Part shown: one piece after another, positions 44,101 to 52,792 of the stretch
Numbering within the stretch: the stretch's first letter is position 1
Layout: each line of letters begins with the position of its first letter
Assembly: GCA_018714685.1 (NCBI GenBank)
Contig: DVNC01000037.1
Span: 1 to 55,972 of the forward strand
From: Scatocola faecipullorum
Lineage (GTDB): Bacteria > Pseudomonadota > Alphaproteobacteria > RF32 > CAG-239
Length of the DNA stretch: 55,972 nt
Direction of reading: 5' to 3'
The notes under the pieces: generated by a model
Database searches by the model: none
Told to the model about the DNA's origin: nothing
Seen by the model: the letters and a program-made list of their open reading frames with translations, nothing else
Made by a program: the position numbers and the translations under genes

Positions 44101-44175
44101 TGGAGCGGGTGAAGGGATTCGAACCCTCGACATCAACCTTGGCAAGGTTGCGCTCTACCCCTGAGCTACGCCCGC
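44101..44175 (-). tRNA. tRNA-Gly (GCC)
   Basis: 75 bases on the minus strand with acceptor GCGGGCG, anticodon loop TTGCCAA (anticodon GCC, reading GGC), T-loop GGTTCGAATCC and encoded CCA. Confidence 0.95.
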
Positions 44176-44266
44176 ATCGCTAGAACGAGATATTAATTAC
44201 CATATTCAAAAAAAATTGCAAGCATAAAATTTCATTTTTTTCAAAAAAAATGACAAGCCTCAGCTT

Positions 44267-44593
44267 TTACATTGTTTTAGAGAATAATTTTATAAACACC
44301 ACACCGCCCAAAATCATCACAATACCGGTTATTGCGGCCCAATCTAACGACTGATGATAAAAAAACCATCCCAGTACCGAAACCAGAACGATTCCCATCC
44401 CGGACCAAACGGCATAAGCAACCCCCAGCGGAATAGAACTCAGACAAAGGCTGAGAAAATAAAAAGCGCCGGCGTAGCCCGCTACTGTCACAACACTGGG
44501 AATGAGAACCGTAAAGCCGTTCGCCGCCTTCAACGCCGTCGTTGCCGTAACCTCGCACAAAATTGCAATAAACAAAAACAAATAAACCATCAT
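44267..44593 (-). CDS. SMR-family multidrug/quaternary ammonium efflux protein
   Basis: 108-residue four-helix transporter of the EmrE/QacE family. The essential Glu14 is in AILCEVTATTALK, and PLGVAYAVWSGMG is the family's third-helix signature. It exports cationic compounds by proton exchange as a dimer. The ATG lies eight bases after the stop of the phosphatase gene, so the two form one operon. Confidence 0.92.
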   Translation of the reverse strand: MMVYLFLFIAILCEVTATTALKAANGFTVLIPSVVTVAGYAGAFYFLSLCLSSIPLGVAYAVWSGMGIVLVSVLGWFFYHQSLDWAAITGIVMILGGVVFIKLFSKTM

Positions 44594-44601
44594 AACTCCT
44601 G

Positions 44602-45222
44602 TTAATAATTCGGAATAATCGCTTTAAAAATCTCTCGTTCAGGCGGCAGCTCAACACCTTCAAACTTATCTTTAACCGGATCATACGTAATATGAACATA
44701 ATCACAATTTTCCACCCGCTGAACCTGGTAACCGAAAACTTCCTCTATCAGGGAGGTTATCGCATGGCCGTGGGAAGATATGCCGACCGCCCGATAACTG
44801 CAGCGGCTACAAATATCCTTAACCGCATCAATAAAGCGCAGCGCCACCTGATGCAGGCTCTCCCCTTCGGGAAAAGAAATTTTCGGATCTTCATAACATT
44901 TTTTAAAATCAGGATAAACCTCTTCCCTCTCAATCGTATATAAACCGTTGAGAATACCATAATCGACTTCGCGCAGACGCCGGTCAAATTCAAGCGGAAC
45001 TCTCAGCGCCTGAGCAACGATTTCTCCCGTTTGCTGCGCCCGCAACAAATCCGAACTGACAATCAGTTTAATTTTTTTATCTTTTAGTTTATCCGCCAGT
45101 TTCTGAGCCTGTTCCCGTCCTTCCATCGTCAGCGGAACCGGATACTCATGCTGCCCTTGCGGACGTCCTTCGGCATTCCAGACGGTCTGCCCGTGACGGA
45201 AGATATAAAAATGTTTTTTCAT
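44602..45222 (-). CDS. Histidine phosphatase superfamily protein
   Basis: 206-residue protein of the phosphoglycerate-mutase-like branch. The catalytic motif FRHGQTVWNAEGRPQG begins at residue 8, with the phosphohistidine at His10. Further conserved residues are in SSDLLRAQQT, LREVDYGILNG and GISSHGHAI. Substrate unknown; relatives include phosphatases of sugar or nucleotide esters. Likely co-transcribed with the SMR gene downstream. Confidence 0.9.
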   Translation of the reverse strand: MKKHFYIFRHGQTVWNAEGRPQGQHEYPVPLTMEGREQAQKLADKLKDKKIKLIVSSDLLRAQQTGEIVAQALRVPLEFDRRLREVDYGILNGLYTIEREEVYPDFKKCYEDPKISFPEGESLHQVALRFIDAVKDICSRCSYRAVGISSHGHAITSLIEEVFGYQVQRVENCDYVHITYDPVKDKFEGVELPPEREIFKAIIPNY

Positions 45223-45262
45223 AAAGACCTTCCCGTTTTTTGCCGATTATGCCATTAACGAC

Positions 45263-45703
45263 TTAAGATTCGGTTACCAATTCGGCACGGCTGTAAATAA
45301 AGACAAAAACTGCCACCGCCAAAATTCGCAACAGCCAGATAACTTTTCTTGAGCCGCGAAAAAAAGTTCCGTTTGCCGCTTTGTCAACCCAAAGCAACTC
45401 CCCGAAAGCCCAAGCCGCCGTTACCAGCAGCGGCAGAAAAGCAAACAGCGGCGAAACAATGGTCAGTATCGCCTGCGTCCAGCCGCGCTTATAATATCCG
45501 GCATAAAAATTATGCAGCCCGATAGCCCCGGTAAAAAATGCCAGTACAATATATACGGCACCGCTTTTGGAAAAGGCGGCCTCACGCCTGTCGCTGATAA
45601 TCCGTCGGGCCAGACGGCGCCGCAACAGTTCATACTGCCGGTCGTCAACCGCCCCCCGGGCCCGAAGGGCCTTCAATTCATCCAAATTATCAAAATCAAC
45701 CAT
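45263..45703 (-). CDS. TM2 domain membrane protein
   Basis: 146-residue protein with a cytosolic N-terminal helix region containing LKALRARGAVDDRQYELLRRRL (SHOCT-like) and a TM2 domain. The first TM2 helix and loop read FFTGAIGLHNFYAGYYKRGWTQAIL, then two more hydrophobic segments. Function unknown. It lies 40 bases upstream of the phosphatase gene. Confidence 0.85.
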   Translation of the reverse strand: MVDFDNLDELKALRARGAVDDRQYELLRRRLARRIISDRREAAFSKSGAVYIVLAFFTGAIGLHNFYAGYYKRGWTQAILTIVSPLFAFLPLLVTAAWAFGELLWVDKAANGTFFRGSRKVIWLLRILAVAVFVFIYSRAELVTES

Positions 45704-45750
45704 TTCAACCTCTGCAACAATAATAATAAATATCGGTTAATTTAACACTA

Positions 45751-45783
45751 AAAAAGCCTCCCGAAAGTTCGGGAGGCTTTTTA
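45751..45783 (-). terminator. rho-independent terminator of groES-groEL
   Basis: AAAAGCCTCCCGAA pairs with TTCGGGAGGCTTTT; T-run on the minus-strand side, 27 bases after the groEL stop. Confidence 0.9.
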
Positions 45784-45809
45784 TTCCTTTGAGTAAAGTC
45801 TCTAAGACA

Positions 45810-47456
45810 TTAGAAACCCATTGCGCCCGGACCCATGGCTCCCGCAGCGGCACCGTCGCCGCAATGGCATTCTTTCTTCGGTGCTTCGGTAACCATAGCT
45901 TCGGTCGTAATCAGCAAACCGCCGACGGAAGCTGCATCCTGCAAAGCGGTACGAACCACTTTGGTCGGGTCAATAATGCCGGCTTTAACCATGTCGGTAT
46001 ATTCGCCGTTTTGAGCATTGAAACCATAATTGGTATCTTCGCTTTCCAGCAGCTTGCCGGCAACAACCGCACCGTCCAGACCTGCATTTTCAACAATCTG
46101 ACGGATCGGCGCCTGCGTGGCTTTACGAATAATGTCAATACCGACTTTTTGATCCTGATTGGCCGGAGCCAGCTTGTCCAAAGCCTTGCCCGCATAAAGC
46201 AAAGCAACACCGCCGCCGGCGACAACGCCTTCTTTAACCGCAGCACGGGTTGCATTCAGGGCATCATCGATACGGTCTTTTTTCTCTTTAACTTCAACTT
46301 CGGAAGCGCCGCCGACTTTCAGAACAGCAACACCGCCGGAAATTTTAGCCAGTCTTTCCTGCAACTTTTCACGGTCATAATCGGAGGTCGTTTCTTCAAT
46401 CTCTTTACGAATCTGAGCCGCGCGGGCAGCAATCAAATCCTTCTCGCCGTCACCGTCAATGATAGTCGTGTCATCTTTGGTAACTTCGATTCGTTTCGCC
46501 GAACCCAGCATATCCAAAGTAACATTTTCAATCTTCATGCCCAGCTCTTCGGAAATAACCTGTCCGCCGGTCAAAATGGCAATATCCTGCAGCATGGCTT
46601 TGCGGCGATCGCCGAAACCCGGAGCCTTAACCGCACAAACCTTCAGGCCGCCGCGAATACGGTTGACAACCAGCGTAGCCAAAGCTTCGCCTTCAATGTC
46701 TTCTGCCACAATCAGCAAAGCGCGGCCGGATTGAACAATCGCTTCCAAAACCGGAATCAGCGGCTGCAGATTGGAAATCTTCTGATCATACAGCAAAATA
46801 TACGGATTTTCGAACTCGCAATTCATTTTATCCGGATTGGTAATGAAATACGGAGAGAGATAGCCGCGGTCAAACTGCATGCCTTCAACCACATCCAATT
46901 CGGTTTCCAGACCTTTGGCATCTTCCACGGTAATCACGCCTTCATTGCCGACCTTTTCCATCGCCCGGGCAATATACTCGCCAATAGTACGGTCACCGTT
47001 AGCTGAAATGGTACCGACTTGGGCAATTTCTTCCGAAGTTTTAATATCTTTGGAACGGGATTTAACATCGGCAACAACGGCTTCAACCGCCATATCAATA
47101 CCGCGTTTCAAATCCATCGGATTCATTCCCGCGGCAACAGCCTTAACACCTTCTTTAATAATGGCTTCGGCCAAAACCGTAGCGGTTGTTGTACCGTCAC
47201 CGGCTTTATCGGCCGTTTTCTGTGCAACTTCTTTAACCAGCTGAGCACCCATATTTTCAAATTTGTCGGCCAGTTCGATTTCTTTGGCAACCGAAACACC
47301 GTCTTTGGTAATTTTCGGTGCACCGTAAGACTTGTCCAAAATGACATTGCGGCCTTTCGGACCCAGGGTTGTTTTAACGGTTTTAGCCAAAGTCTCAACA
47401 CCCTTCAGCATTTTTGAACGGGCGTCGGTCCCAAACATAATATCTTTAGCAGCCAT
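45810..47456 (-). CDS. groEL: Chaperonin GroEL
   Basis: 60-kDa chaperonin subunit forming the double-ring folding chamber with GroES. Family blocks are clear: LGPKGRNVILDKSYGAPKIT, AGDGTTTATVLAE, and GGVAVLKVGGASEVE. Length is 548 residues. The C-terminal tail contains an unusual ECHCGDG before the glycine- and methionine-rich end (GAMGPGAMGF), where most GroELs have no Cys. It is transcribed behind groES with 29 bases between. Confidence 0.98.
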   Translation of the reverse strand: MAAKDIMFGTDARSKMLKGVETLAKTVKTTLGPKGRNVILDKSYGAPKITKDGVSVAKEIELADKFENMGAQLVKEVAQKTADKAGDGTTTATVLAEAIIKEGVKAVAAGMNPMDLKRGIDMAVEAVVADVKSRSKDIKTSEEIAQVGTISANGDRTIGEYIARAMEKVGNEGVITVEDAKGLETELDVVEGMQFDRGYLSPYFITNPDKMNCEFENPYILLYDQKISNLQPLIPVLEAIVQSGRALLIVAEDIEGEALATLVVNRIRGGLKVCAVKAPGFGDRRKAMLQDIAILTGGQVISEELGMKIENVTLDMLGSAKRIEVTKDDTTIIDGDGEKDLIAARAAQIRKEIEETTSDYDREKLQERLAKISGGVAVLKVGGASEVEVKEKKDRIDDALNATRAAVKEGVVAGGGVALLYAGKALDKLAPANQDQKVGIDIIRKATQAPIRQIVENAGLDGAVVAGKLLESEDTNYGFNAQNGEYTDMVKAGIIDPTKVVRTALQDAASVGGLLITTEAMVTEAPKKECHCGDGAAAGAMGPGAMGF

Positions 47457-47485
47457 TTTTCTTTTCCTTTGTTATAAGTTCAAAA

Positions 47486-47773
47486 CTATTCGATAATACC
47501 CAAAATATCGGATTCTTTCATAATCAGGCGGGTTTCGCCTTCAATTTTAACCTCGGTGCCGGACCATTTTCCGAACAAAACCTTATCGCCTTCTTTAACG
47601 CTCATCGGCACGATTTTGCCGTCCTCGGCACGGAAACCGTTTCCGACCGCCTCAACAATGCCTTCGCTGGGTTTCTCTTTGGCGGTATCGGGAATAATAA
47701 TTCCGCCGGCGGTTTTGGTAACTTCTTCCACTCTTTTAACCAATACACGGTCATGCAACGGTTTAATCTTCAT
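47486..47773 (-). CDS. groES: Co-chaperonin GroES
   Basis: 95-residue lid of the GroEL chamber. It starts KIKPLHDRVLVKRVEE and has TAGGIIIPDTAKEKPSEGIVEAVG with the mobile loop, and GKWSGTEVKIEG. AAGGAG precedes the ATG. No CIRCE element was seen upstream. Confidence 0.97.
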   Translation of the reverse strand: MKIKPLHDRVLVKRVEEVTKTAGGIIIPDTAKEKPSEGIVEAVGNGFRAEDGKIVPMSVKEGDKVLFGKWSGTEVKIEGETRLIMKESDILGIIE

Positions 47774-47807
47774 TGTAAACTCCTTATTAGTGAATTAGTT
47801 TATATGT

Positions 47808-47846
47808 CTAGTACCATAGTTAGGTATCAAAAAGCGGCTTGTCAAG
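47808..47846 (-). promoter_or_regulatory. Possible heat-shock promoter of groES-groEL
   Basis: On the minus strand CTTGACA begins at about 47846, followed about 18 bases later by CCTAACTATGG. The pair resembles alphaproteobacterial RpoH promoters (CTTG with a C-rich, A/T -10). Seen by eye; weak. Confidence 0.35.
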
Positions 47847-47965
47847 CCGGAGGCGGTGATTTCTTGCAAAATATCAAAAAAAGTTTTTGACAAAAAAAGC
47901 AAAAAGCGTATTTTTAAAAGCCGAAAATCCTAGAAATTATGTTTAATTATTAATTTTTTATCGAA

Positions 47966-48562
47966 ATGGAAAAATTACAGTTAATGATGTTTGAGGCCAT
48001 CGGCTACAAACTCAAATTCAGTCAAAAAGTAACCGAACGTTATCTCGATGTTCTCGGCGTCCGCTTCGGAAAAAACTCCGAAATGGAACAGCTGATGAAA
48101 ACATTTATTTCCGACCGCAGCACGCAGGAGGAAATCATCAGCAACAGCCGACATAAAGCATACAATGAGTTCCGTTTGCTGGCTAAAATGCAGTTAAAAT
48201 ACGACATTGAAAAACTGCAGAAACAAATAGCCGAACAGGCATCATCGCCGTTTCTGATTGGTTATCAGGCCGCCTTGGCATACCTGACAGCCGTCCAAAA
48301 GATAACGGAAACATACACTCTTTTGCCGGCAGATGTTTCTAATGCGGAATACCGGATGCTTCACGCCATCTGGGATTCGGATATCGAAACGGAAAGCAAC
48401 CACCGCAAAACGACCTGCGGCGTCGATTGCCAGACAATATGCATTGTTCTCCGCACAATGATTTGTTTTAACAACAGCTTGCTTGCCAACCGTTTCAATT
48501 ATGATGAAGCAAAGAACACCGTAAAAATGCTCTTTCAACTGGACATTAAATGTGCCGTCTGA
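47966..48562 (+). CDS. Unknown helical protein
   Basis: 198-residue protein with no recognised family. It is mainly helical and charged in the first 90 residues (QLKYDIEKLQKQIAEQA), with a Cys group in the middle (TTCGVDCQTICIVLRTMICF). No membrane segment. No good ribosome binding site precedes the ATG, so the start may be wrong. It stands alone between groES and a terminator. Confidence 0.55.
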   Translation: MEKLQLMMFEAIGYKLKFSQKVTERYLDVLGVRFGKNSEMEQLMKTFISDRSTQEEIISNSRHKAYNEFRLLAKMQLKYDIEKLQKQIAEQASSPFLIGYQAALAYLTAVQKITETYTLLPADVSNAEYRMLHAIWDSDIETESNHRKTTCGVDCQTICIVLRTMICFNNSLLANRFNYDEAKNTVKMLFQLDIKCAV

Positions 48563-48579
48563 ACAGTAATTGTTCCTCA

Positions 48580-48614
48580 AAAATCCCCGAAGATATTTCA
48601 TCTTCGGGGATTTA
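48580..48614 (+). terminator. Terminator of the unknown gene
   Basis: AAATCCCCGAAGA pairs with TCTTCGGGGATTT, then a T-rich stretch. Confidence 0.8.
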
Positions 48615-48674
48615 TTGTTTTAAAATTTTTTGATATATACCTCAACCCATAAAATTTAGGCAGCATCCATTTTC

Positions 48675-48800
48675 TATAGGTTTGGAGAATGAGGCTAGTA
48701 ATAAGAAATAAAGGCGGAAGTACCGGAGTGTACACTTTAGTACATGAGGACACTTCCGTCCTGAGATTTCTGTATTAATAGCCCATTATACAAACCTATA
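48675..48800. repeat. 126-base imperfect palindrome (MITE-like)
   Basis: The outer arms TATAGGTTTG...AATG and the reverse complement TATAGGTTTGTATAATG pair almost end to end: AGAAAT, GGCGGAAGT against GGACGGAAGTG, and a central GTAC/GTAC loop (GTGTACACTTTAGTACAT). The whole unit could form one long hairpin. Its right arm supplies the stop codon of the channel gene. No transposase inside. Resembles a small palindromic mobile element. Confidence 0.75.
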
Positions 48801-49512
48801 ACCGGGATTTGAGCTGAAACTCCCGCCTTACCACTTCCCCGACTGCACTGAGCAGAAAACTGATAACAATCAGGAAGGAGATGAAGACAAAGGAGACGAA
48901 GAACAGCCAGGAATGCGGGAATACCGACATAACCGGACGGGCAATATTGGAAGCCCAGCCGTCCAGCGTAAAGACCTGCAACAGCGTAAATAAAGAATCA
49001 CCCAACGTGGCAAACTCAACAAAAATATCGCCGAACAGACAGACCGCCATAATTGCAAAAACATAAAAGAAGATGACAAACACCGCCAGCATTGCCACAA
49101 AAATCGGCAACAGCGCAATAAAGGTATTGATAATCGACTTCAGACGGGAAAATTTATTAACATACTTCAAAGAGCGGAAGAGGCGGAAAGTTCTCAGAAC
49201 GATAAAATAGCTGGCAAAAGGCACCGAGGAAACCGCCACCACAATCAAATCGAACACATTCCAGCCGGATTTGAAGAAACCTTTGCCGTAAGCATAAAGC
49301 TTCATCAGCATTTCCATAATGAAGATGGCCATGCACAAACGGTCAAGAATGAACAAAACATTGTCAAAAAAGACATTGGTAATGTCTGACGTCATAAATC
49401 CGAGCGCCACGGCATCAATACAAATCAAGGAAAGAATAAAATAGTCGAAATTATTGCCTTCGACCAGTTTTTTGACCTTGCGTTTATCTTTTTCCCAGGC
49501 TTTTTTAATCAT
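48796..49512 (-). CDS. Bacterial voltage-gated cation channel (NaChBac family)
   Basis: 238-residue six-helix channel. S4 has regularly spaced arginines (VLRTFRLFRSLKYV, Arg107, Arg110, Arg113). The pore helix leads to selectivity filter TLDGWAS (residues 182-188), compared with TLESWAS in typical sodium channels. S6 is followed by only about 12 residues (VVRREFQLKSRL), so the usual C-terminal neck and coiled coil are missing. Its TAG stop is in the palindromic repeat at 48796-48798. Start ATG 49512 has GAGGAA upstream. Confidence 0.9.
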   Translation of the reverse strand: MIKKAWEKDKRKVKKLVEGNNFDYFILSLICIDAVALGFMTSDITNVFFDNVLFILDRLCMAIFIMEMLMKLYAYGKGFFKSGWNVFDLIVVAVSSVPFASYFIVLRTFRLFRSLKYVNKFSRLKSIINTFIALLPIFVAMLAVFVIFFYVFAIMAVCLFGDIFVEFATLGDSLFTLLQVFTLDGWASNIARPVMSVFPHSWLFFVSFVFISFLIVISFLLSAVGEVVRREFQLKSRL

Positions 49513-49560
49513 TGTCTTATTCCTCTTCAAAGCATTGGCTTAACGGATTCTGATTGTAGC

Positions 49561-50241
49561 TTAATTGAAGCAAAAAGCAACAATTATTGCAGAAATTGCA
49601 ATTGCCGGCCCGAAAGCGCCTGCACGCTGCCGCCTGATTAAGGCATAAATGCCGAACACCAGACAGGACAGCAAAATAACATACAGCAGAAGTTCAACCC
49701 CAAGCCAGGCTCCCGCGGCCGACAACAGCTTGATATCACCGCCGCCGAAAACGTCTTTATGTTTCCAAACCAGAAACAAGCTGGCCAAAACCGGCAGCAC
49801 ATACCCGGCCGCCGCCCCGATTGAGCTTTCCGCCGGTCCGACCCACACACCGACCAAAACGGCATAAAGAAAACCGGCCAGCAGCAGGGGAAACGTCAGA
49901 ATATCCGGCAGATACATCGTTTTATAATCGATTTCGGTCAACAACAGCAAAATCCAGATAAACGCCAGATACCACCAAAGATGCGCCGCTCCGAACTGCC
50001 AGTAAGCGGCATAAGAAATCGCGGCGGTAATAATTCCGTATCCCAAACTGCGCATCACATAAGCGCTCATCAGTTTCTGATAAGCCGGATTCGCGCGCTT
50101 CCGTTCATCGGAAACCGTCTTGACCGGCCACAGCAGGCGATAAAGGGCATACGCGGCCGTTGCCGGCATAAATTTGGCAAACCGCCGTGCCATATAAGGA
50201 ATTAAAACGCCGAATAAAAAACCCCAGAAAATGTAACTCAT
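49561..50241 (-). CDS. A24-family prepilin peptidase-like protein
   Basis: 226-residue polytopic aspartic peptidase. The two catalytic aspartates lie in EIDYKTMYLPD (Asp105) and GGGDIKLLS (Asp169). The cytosolic methyltransferase domain with Cys cluster found in PilD is absent, so it is closer to CpaA/TadV or archaeal-type peptidases. No pilus genes are near. Confidence 0.85.
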   Translation of the reverse strand: MSYIFWGFLFGVLIPYMARRFAKFMPATAAYALYRLLWPVKTVSDERKRANPAYQKLMSAYVMRSLGYGIITAAISYAAYWQFGAAHLWWYLAFIWILLLLTEIDYKTMYLPDILTFPLLLAGFLYAVLVGVWVGPAESSIGAAAGYVLPVLASLFLVWKHKDVFGGGDIKLLSAAGAWLGVELLLYVILLSCLVFGIYALIRRQRAGAFGPAIAISAIIVAFCFN

Positions 50242-50298
50242 AACGATTCTCCTCTGTCTGTTGCCGCCAGTTTACCCCTAAAAAAATAAGATTTGATT

Positions 50299-50337
50299 AA
50301 AAAAAATTCCGAAGCAGCTACCCGCTCCGGAATTTTC
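50299..50337 (-). terminator. Terminator of htpG
   Basis: AAATTCCGGAGC pairs with GCTTCGGAATTT, followed on the minus strand by a T-run. It lies about 65 bases after the htpG stop. Confidence 0.85.
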
Positions 50338-50403
50338 ACATAAAGAGACACACGAGCTGTTTCCCGACCCGTAAAATCTTATCGGCCGGTTATGAAACTC
50401 ATC

Positions 50404-52242
50404 TTAGATCGCTTTGAGAATGTACTCGCTCAACTTCTCCGAAAAATACGACGGATCGGTAATTGCTTCCCCCTCGGCAATCTTTGCCTGATCAAGCAAA
50501 ATACGTGAAATTTCCTCAACTTTCGGCCGCAGGGCTTCGTCCCCCAGAGCCTCACTGAGTTTGATAATCAGCGGATGATAGGGATTCAGCTGCAAAACGC
50601 GTGAGCTGGCAAAGGCAGTCTGCTGCTGATGGTTGCGCATCAGTCGCTCCAGATGAATGCTCATCTGTCCGTCTTCCACCGTCAGACTTGCCGGAGACTT
50701 GGTCAGTTTGTCGGTTGTCGTCACTTTGCCGACTTCGTCTTTAAACATTTCGCTCATCAAATCTGTCAGTTTTTTCAAAGCGCCCTCTTCGGCTTTCGGC
50801 TCCTCCCGTTTCAGCCCGAGGTCGATATCTGCCTGCGAAATATGCTTAATCGCAAAATCTTTATAGTTCAGCAGGGTCTGGGTCCAAAACTCGTCAATCG
50901 GGTCAACCAGAAGCAAAACTTCAATTCCCTTGGCCTTAAAGGCTTCCAGCTGCGGATTGTTGACCAAAGTCTTAACGTCATCGCCGGTAATGTAGTAAAT
51001 AGCCTTCTGTTCCGGCTGAACCCGGCTGATATATTCGTCCAGCGAAGTCAGGCGCTCCGGATCCTTCGTCGAATAGAAACGCGACAACTCGGCAATTTCG
51101 GTGCGGTTGGCAAAATCTTCATAAATGCCTTCTTTAAAAGCAATGCCGAACGCATCCCAGAATTTTTTATAATCGTCATAATCTTTGCTGCGGTTTTTAA
51201 GCTCTTTCAGCAGACGGTTAACGGTTCCCGAACGAATTTTGGCAATCAGGGGCGACTGCTGCAGCATCTCGCGGGAAATATTCAGCGGCAAATCGGCCGA
51301 ATCAATAACCCCGCGGACAAAGCGCAGATAAGACGGCATCAGTTCCTCAACCTTATCGGAAATAAACACTTTATTGACATAGAGTTTCAAACCGGTTTTG
51401 CGATCCGGCTGAAACAGATCATACGGGGCGGTTGAAGGAACATACAGCAGCCCGGTATATTCAATGTTTCCTTCCGCTTTAAAATGCAGCGTCAGCCAGG
51501 GCTCGTCAAAGTTTTTTGAAATATGGTGATAAAATTCCTTATACTGCTCCTGCGTAATCTCCGACTTATGCTTTGCCCACAGCGCCGAACCGGTATTGAC
51601 CGTTTCTTCGCCGGCCTTGCCGAGATCCAGCACAATCGGATAATCGATATGGTCGGAATAAGTACGGATAATCTGCCGCAGATAAATCGTGTCGGTAAAT
51701 TCTTTGGCGTCTTCTTTCAAAAACAGCTTAATGGACGTGCCGTTACGGTCGCGCTTGCCTTCGCTGATTTCAAAACCGCCGACCCCGTCGGAAATCCAAA
51801 CCCAGGCTTTATCCTCTCCGGCACGGCGGGTTGTAATCTCAACTTTGTCCGCCACCATAAACGCCGAATAAAAACCGACGCCGAACTGACCGATTAAATC
51901 AACCGCCGAACCGTTATCCTTGACATTCTTAACAAATTCGGCCGTTCCCGATTTGGCAATCGTCCCCAAATGATTAATCAAATCATCGCGGTTCATGCCG
52001 ATTCCGTTGTCTTCAATCGTCAGTGTCCGTTTGTCGGCATCCGGAATAATTTTAATTTTCGGCTCACCGGCCTCTTTTGACATTTCCGGATGGGTCAAAG
52101 CCATATATTTCAGCTTGTCCAAAGCATCGCTGGCATTCGAAATCAGCTCCCGCAAAAAAATCTGCCGTTCCGAATACAGCGAGTTAACCACAATATCCAA
52201 CAATTTGCCGACTTCGGCCTGAAAATTCATTTTATCGCTCAT
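50404..52242 (-). CDS. htpG: Molecular chaperone HtpG (Hsp90)
   Basis: 612-residue Hsp90. The ATPase domain shows FLRELISNASDALDKLKY, ITIEDNGIGM-like LTIEDNGIGMNRDDL and GQFGVGFYSAFMVADKV. The middle domain follows (LYVNKVFISD, GVIDSADLPLNISREMLQQ), then the dimerization domain. The ATG at 52242 has GAGGAG upstream; an upstream in-frame start is not needed. Confidence 0.96.
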   Translation of the reverse strand: MSDKMNFQAEVGKLLDIVVNSLYSERQIFLRELISNASDALDKLKYMALTHPEMSKEAGEPKIKIIPDADKRTLTIEDNGIGMNRDDLINHLGTIAKSGTAEFVKNVKDNGSAVDLIGQFGVGFYSAFMVADKVEITTRRAGEDKAWVWISDGVGGFEISEGKRDRNGTSIKLFLKEDAKEFTDTIYLRQIIRTYSDHIDYPIVLDLGKAGEETVNTGSALWAKHKSEITQEQYKEFYHHISKNFDEPWLTLHFKAEGNIEYTGLLYVPSTAPYDLFQPDRKTGLKLYVNKVFISDKVEELMPSYLRFVRGVIDSADLPLNISREMLQQSPLIAKIRSGTVNRLLKELKNRSKDYDDYKKFWDAFGIAFKEGIYEDFANRTEIAELSRFYSTKDPERLTSLDEYISRVQPEQKAIYYITGDDVKTLVNNPQLEAFKAKGIEVLLLVDPIDEFWTQTLLNYKDFAIKHISQADIDLGLKREEPKAEEGALKKLTDLMSEMFKDEVGKVTTTDKLTKSPASLTVEDGQMSIHLERLMRNHQQQTAFASSRVLQLNPYHPLIIKLSEALGDEALRPKVEEISRILLDQAKIAEGEAITDPSYFSEKLSEYILKAI

Positions 52243-52342
52243 TTTTAACTCCTCGGTTAAATTAATTACTCTTAATATGGGGAGTAAAACCGCCCTGCGC
52301 AAGGGTTTGCCCGCAAATAATCACCTTGCGGTGTTTTTTTGC

Positions 52343-52370
52343 TTGATTTTATAACAAATCCGGCTAGATT
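52343..52370 (+). promoter_or_regulatory. Predicted promoter of the ferredoxin gene
   Basis: TTGATT (52343-52348), a 16-base spacer, TAGATT (52365-52370), 39 bases before the start. Confidence 0.45.
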
Positions 52371-52409
52371 AGGCTCTGACAAATGACTAACTAACTAGGA
52401 GTTAAATTA

Positions 52410-52643
52410 ATGGTTTCTGTAGTTAACGATTCCTGCATCAAATGCAAATCCTGCGTTGAAGTCTGCCCGGTTTCCGCTTTCCGTGAAGGCGACAGCCAGC
52501 TGGTTGTAGATCCGGATACCTGCATTGATTGCGGCGTCTGCATCTCCGAATGCCCGCAGGAAGCCATCAGCAACGATGCCGACGCTGACCCGAAATGGGT
52601 TGCATTCAATGCCGAAAAAGCTGCTGAATGGCCGGAAGCATAA
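52410..52643 (+). CDS. Ferredoxin with two 4Fe-4S clusters
   Basis: 77-residue electron carrier of the 2[4Fe-4S] type. Cys9, 12, 15, 19 and Cys38, 41, 44, 48 form two classical motifs (CIKCKSCVEVCP, CIDCGVCISECP). The C-terminal extension (ADPKWVAFNAEKAAEWPEA) fits the short alphaproteobacterial FdxA-like group. Single-gene unit. Confidence 0.93.
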   Translation: MVSVVNDSCIKCKSCVEVCPVSAFREGDSQLVVDPDTCIDCGVCISECPQEAISNDADADPKWVAFNAEKAAEWPEA

Positions 52644-52655
52644 TCTTCCCTCATT

Positions 52656-52690
52656 AAAAAAAGCTCCTCTTTGCCGGGGAGCTTTTTTTG
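52656..52690 (+). terminator. Terminator of the ferredoxin gene
   Basis: AAAAAGCTCC pairs with GGAGCTTTTT with a short loop and T-run. Confidence 0.88.
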
Positions 52691-52792
52691 TTGCCGGCTT
52701 GACGGACATTGACGCAAATTTAACTCTTGCGGATTATACTGATTCGCGCTATGAACAATAATAAGTTTTAACAAATTTTTGAGATAAACATC

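Noticed and set aside
45789..47006. 405-codon plus-strand open frame
   Set aside because: Antisense to groEL; rich in Asn and Phe, as expected from the complement.
47774..47870. CIRCE element upstream of groES
   Set aside because: No TTAGCACTC-N9-GAGTGCTAA pattern is present.
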